Below, one piece after another: positions 12,039 through 12,754 of a stretch of 12,754 nt of DNA; the first letter of the stretch is position 1, and every line of letters begins with the position of its first letter. The notes beneath the pieces were generated by a model. The model made no database searches. It was not told where the DNA came from and worked only from the letters and a program-made list of their open reading frames with translations. The position numbers were made by a program, and so were the translations under genes. The DNA comes from a bacterium (GTDB lineage Bacteria; UBA8248). The DNA is taken from assembly GCA_027622355.1 (NCBI GenBank), contig JAQBZT010000051.1:1-12754 (forward strand), read 5' to 3'.

Positions 12039-12754
12039 TCAGCGCGGGGCCAGGCTCCCGGACGCGCTCTCCAGCCGGGCGAAGCTGAGGTTGTGGTTGT
12101 AGATGGACTGCAGGTTCGCCACGCGCATTTTGACGTATTGGCCCAGCGCCTCGAAGATGTCCTTCGGCGAGCCGATGCCCAGATCGAAGTTGGCCACCGC
12201 CGATATCATCCATTTTTTCCCGGCGCGATATGACTTTTCCGTCACGATAATGTTTTTCCGCGCTTCCATCACTTCGAGAAAAGCCTTCTGGACCTGGACG
12301 GGAATGCCCTTGCGTGCCCGCTCGCGCGTGTACTCAAGTTTTTGCACCTCGGCCCGCGCCTCGGCGACCCGCCCCTTCGTGATGCCGAAGTTGAGGGACC
12401 ACTTGAAGCCAGCGACCGCCGTGATGAACTCATGGTTGAAATTGTCGAACACGAACGGGTTGCGGATGGTGGTGCGGTTGTCGGCGTTGGCGACCGAGCC
12501 GAAGACGGCAGCGAAGATCTGGGGCCAGTACCTGCTCCGCTCCACCTTGACCAGGGCGCGTCTGGCACGGATGCCCGCTTCGACCTGCTCGATTTCGGGG
12601 CGAAGGCGCAGGCTCATCTCCTGATAGATGGGGAGCTGCTGGAGGGGGGTGGCGATGGGTCGGATACGGCGATCGGCGACCTCCACTCGGGTTCCGGGCG
12701 TGAGGCCGGCCGCAAAGCGCAGCGCCTCGCGGGCGAGGATGGCGTTCTTCTCCG
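12039..12754 (-). CDS. TolC-family outer membrane efflux protein, C-terminal part
   Basis: The gene enters from beyond the right edge of the window; 237 codons are visible up to the stop. The protein is rich in long amphipathic helices with the internal repeat typical of outer membrane efflux proteins: RPEIEQVEAGIRARRALVKV, then SRYWPQIFAAVFGSVAN (the strand following the helix, as in the family's Y-x-P motif), FKWSLNFG with following helix KGRVAEARAEVQKLEYTRERARKG, and a last long helix. TolC homologues form trimeric channels through the outer membrane and periplasm for export. The SLNFGITKGRV part resembles the usual L-x-W-P-L-F-D-G-G-x-x-x-x-x-v motif, but in a divergent form. In this organism it appears to share an operon with mlaC, so a role in lipid or solvent efflux is possible but unproven. 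GTG 12686 would give a false internal start; the frame stays open to the edge. Confidence 0.85.
   Translation of the reverse strand, partial: EKNAILAREALRFAAGLTPGTRVEVADRRIRPIATPLQQLPIYQEMSLRLRPEIEQVEAGIRARRALVKVERSRYWPQIFAAVFGSVANADNRTTIRNPFVFDNFNHEFITAVAGFKWSLNFGITKGRVAEARAEVQKLEYTRERARKGIPVQVQKAFLEVMEARKNIIVTEKSYRAGKKWMISAVANFDLGIGSPKDIFEALGQYVKMRVANLQSIYNHNLSFARLESASGSLAPR

Noticed and set aside
1..12754. Search for mobile elements, CRISPR, tRNAs, defence or secondary-metabolite genes
   Set aside because: No transposase, integrase, direct-repeat array, cloverleaf sequence or such enzyme motif was found on either strand; composition is even across the window.

Overview
The window is about 12.7 kb of GC-rich, densely coding chromosomal DNA from a Gram-negative bacterium. 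The envelope genes (a TolC-family outer-membrane protein and an MlaC-type periplasmic protein) indicate a double membrane. The order pheT / zapB-zapA / 6S RNA / fau / rny / ymdB-type phosphodiesterase looks most like Deltaproteobacteria in the broad sense (Desulfobacterota and neighbouring phyla such as Tectomicrobia, Nitrospinota or Methylomirabilota). That placement is an inference from gene content and order; no species is assigned. Initiation at TTG is inferred for three genes (fau, the ymdB-type gene and the mutase).

Layout. 1-280: 3' end of pheT. 290-318: a near-consensus housekeeping promoter driving two small division genes, zapB-like (373-630) and zapA (677-961), closed by a hairpin terminator. 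962-1318: a non-coding stretch holding a 6S RNA with its own extended -10 promoter, followed by a large inverted repeat in the fau leader. 1319-4332: a tightly packed co-directional block, fau - rny - ymdB-type phosphodiesterase, joined by a 4-base ATGA overlap and a 6-base gap. 4329-4940, minus strand: a stand-alone Lon-N-domain protein whose stop codon overlaps that of the phosphodiesterase gene. 5126-9838: methylmalonyl-CoA mutase large subunit, an unrecognised secreted protein, and alanyl-tRNA synthetase, each overlapping the next. 9931-11477: an MFS exporter of the fosmidomycin-resistance type and a small unrecognised coiled-coil protein. 11413-12754, minus strand: the 3' part of a TolC-family gene followed by mlaC, converging on and overlapping the coiled-coil gene.

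How the parts fit. The left half is a housekeeping cluster for growth and RNA: tRNA charging, Z-ring assembly, RNA polymerase control by 6S RNA, one-carbon salvage, and RNA turnover by RNase Y with its YmdB-type partner. The middle carries the coenzyme-B12-dependent mutase core without its B12-binding subunit, plus alaS. The right end is envelope transport.

No mobile element, CRISPR array, tRNA, toxin-antitoxin pair or defence system is visible, and I do not see a clear undescribed multi-gene system. The items most worth a second look are the inverted repeat between 6S RNA and fau, the apparently leaderless promoter of the Lon-N protein and its A10 tract, the uncharacterised secreted gene embedded between the mutase and alaS, and the coiled-coil gene that runs antisense into mlaC.
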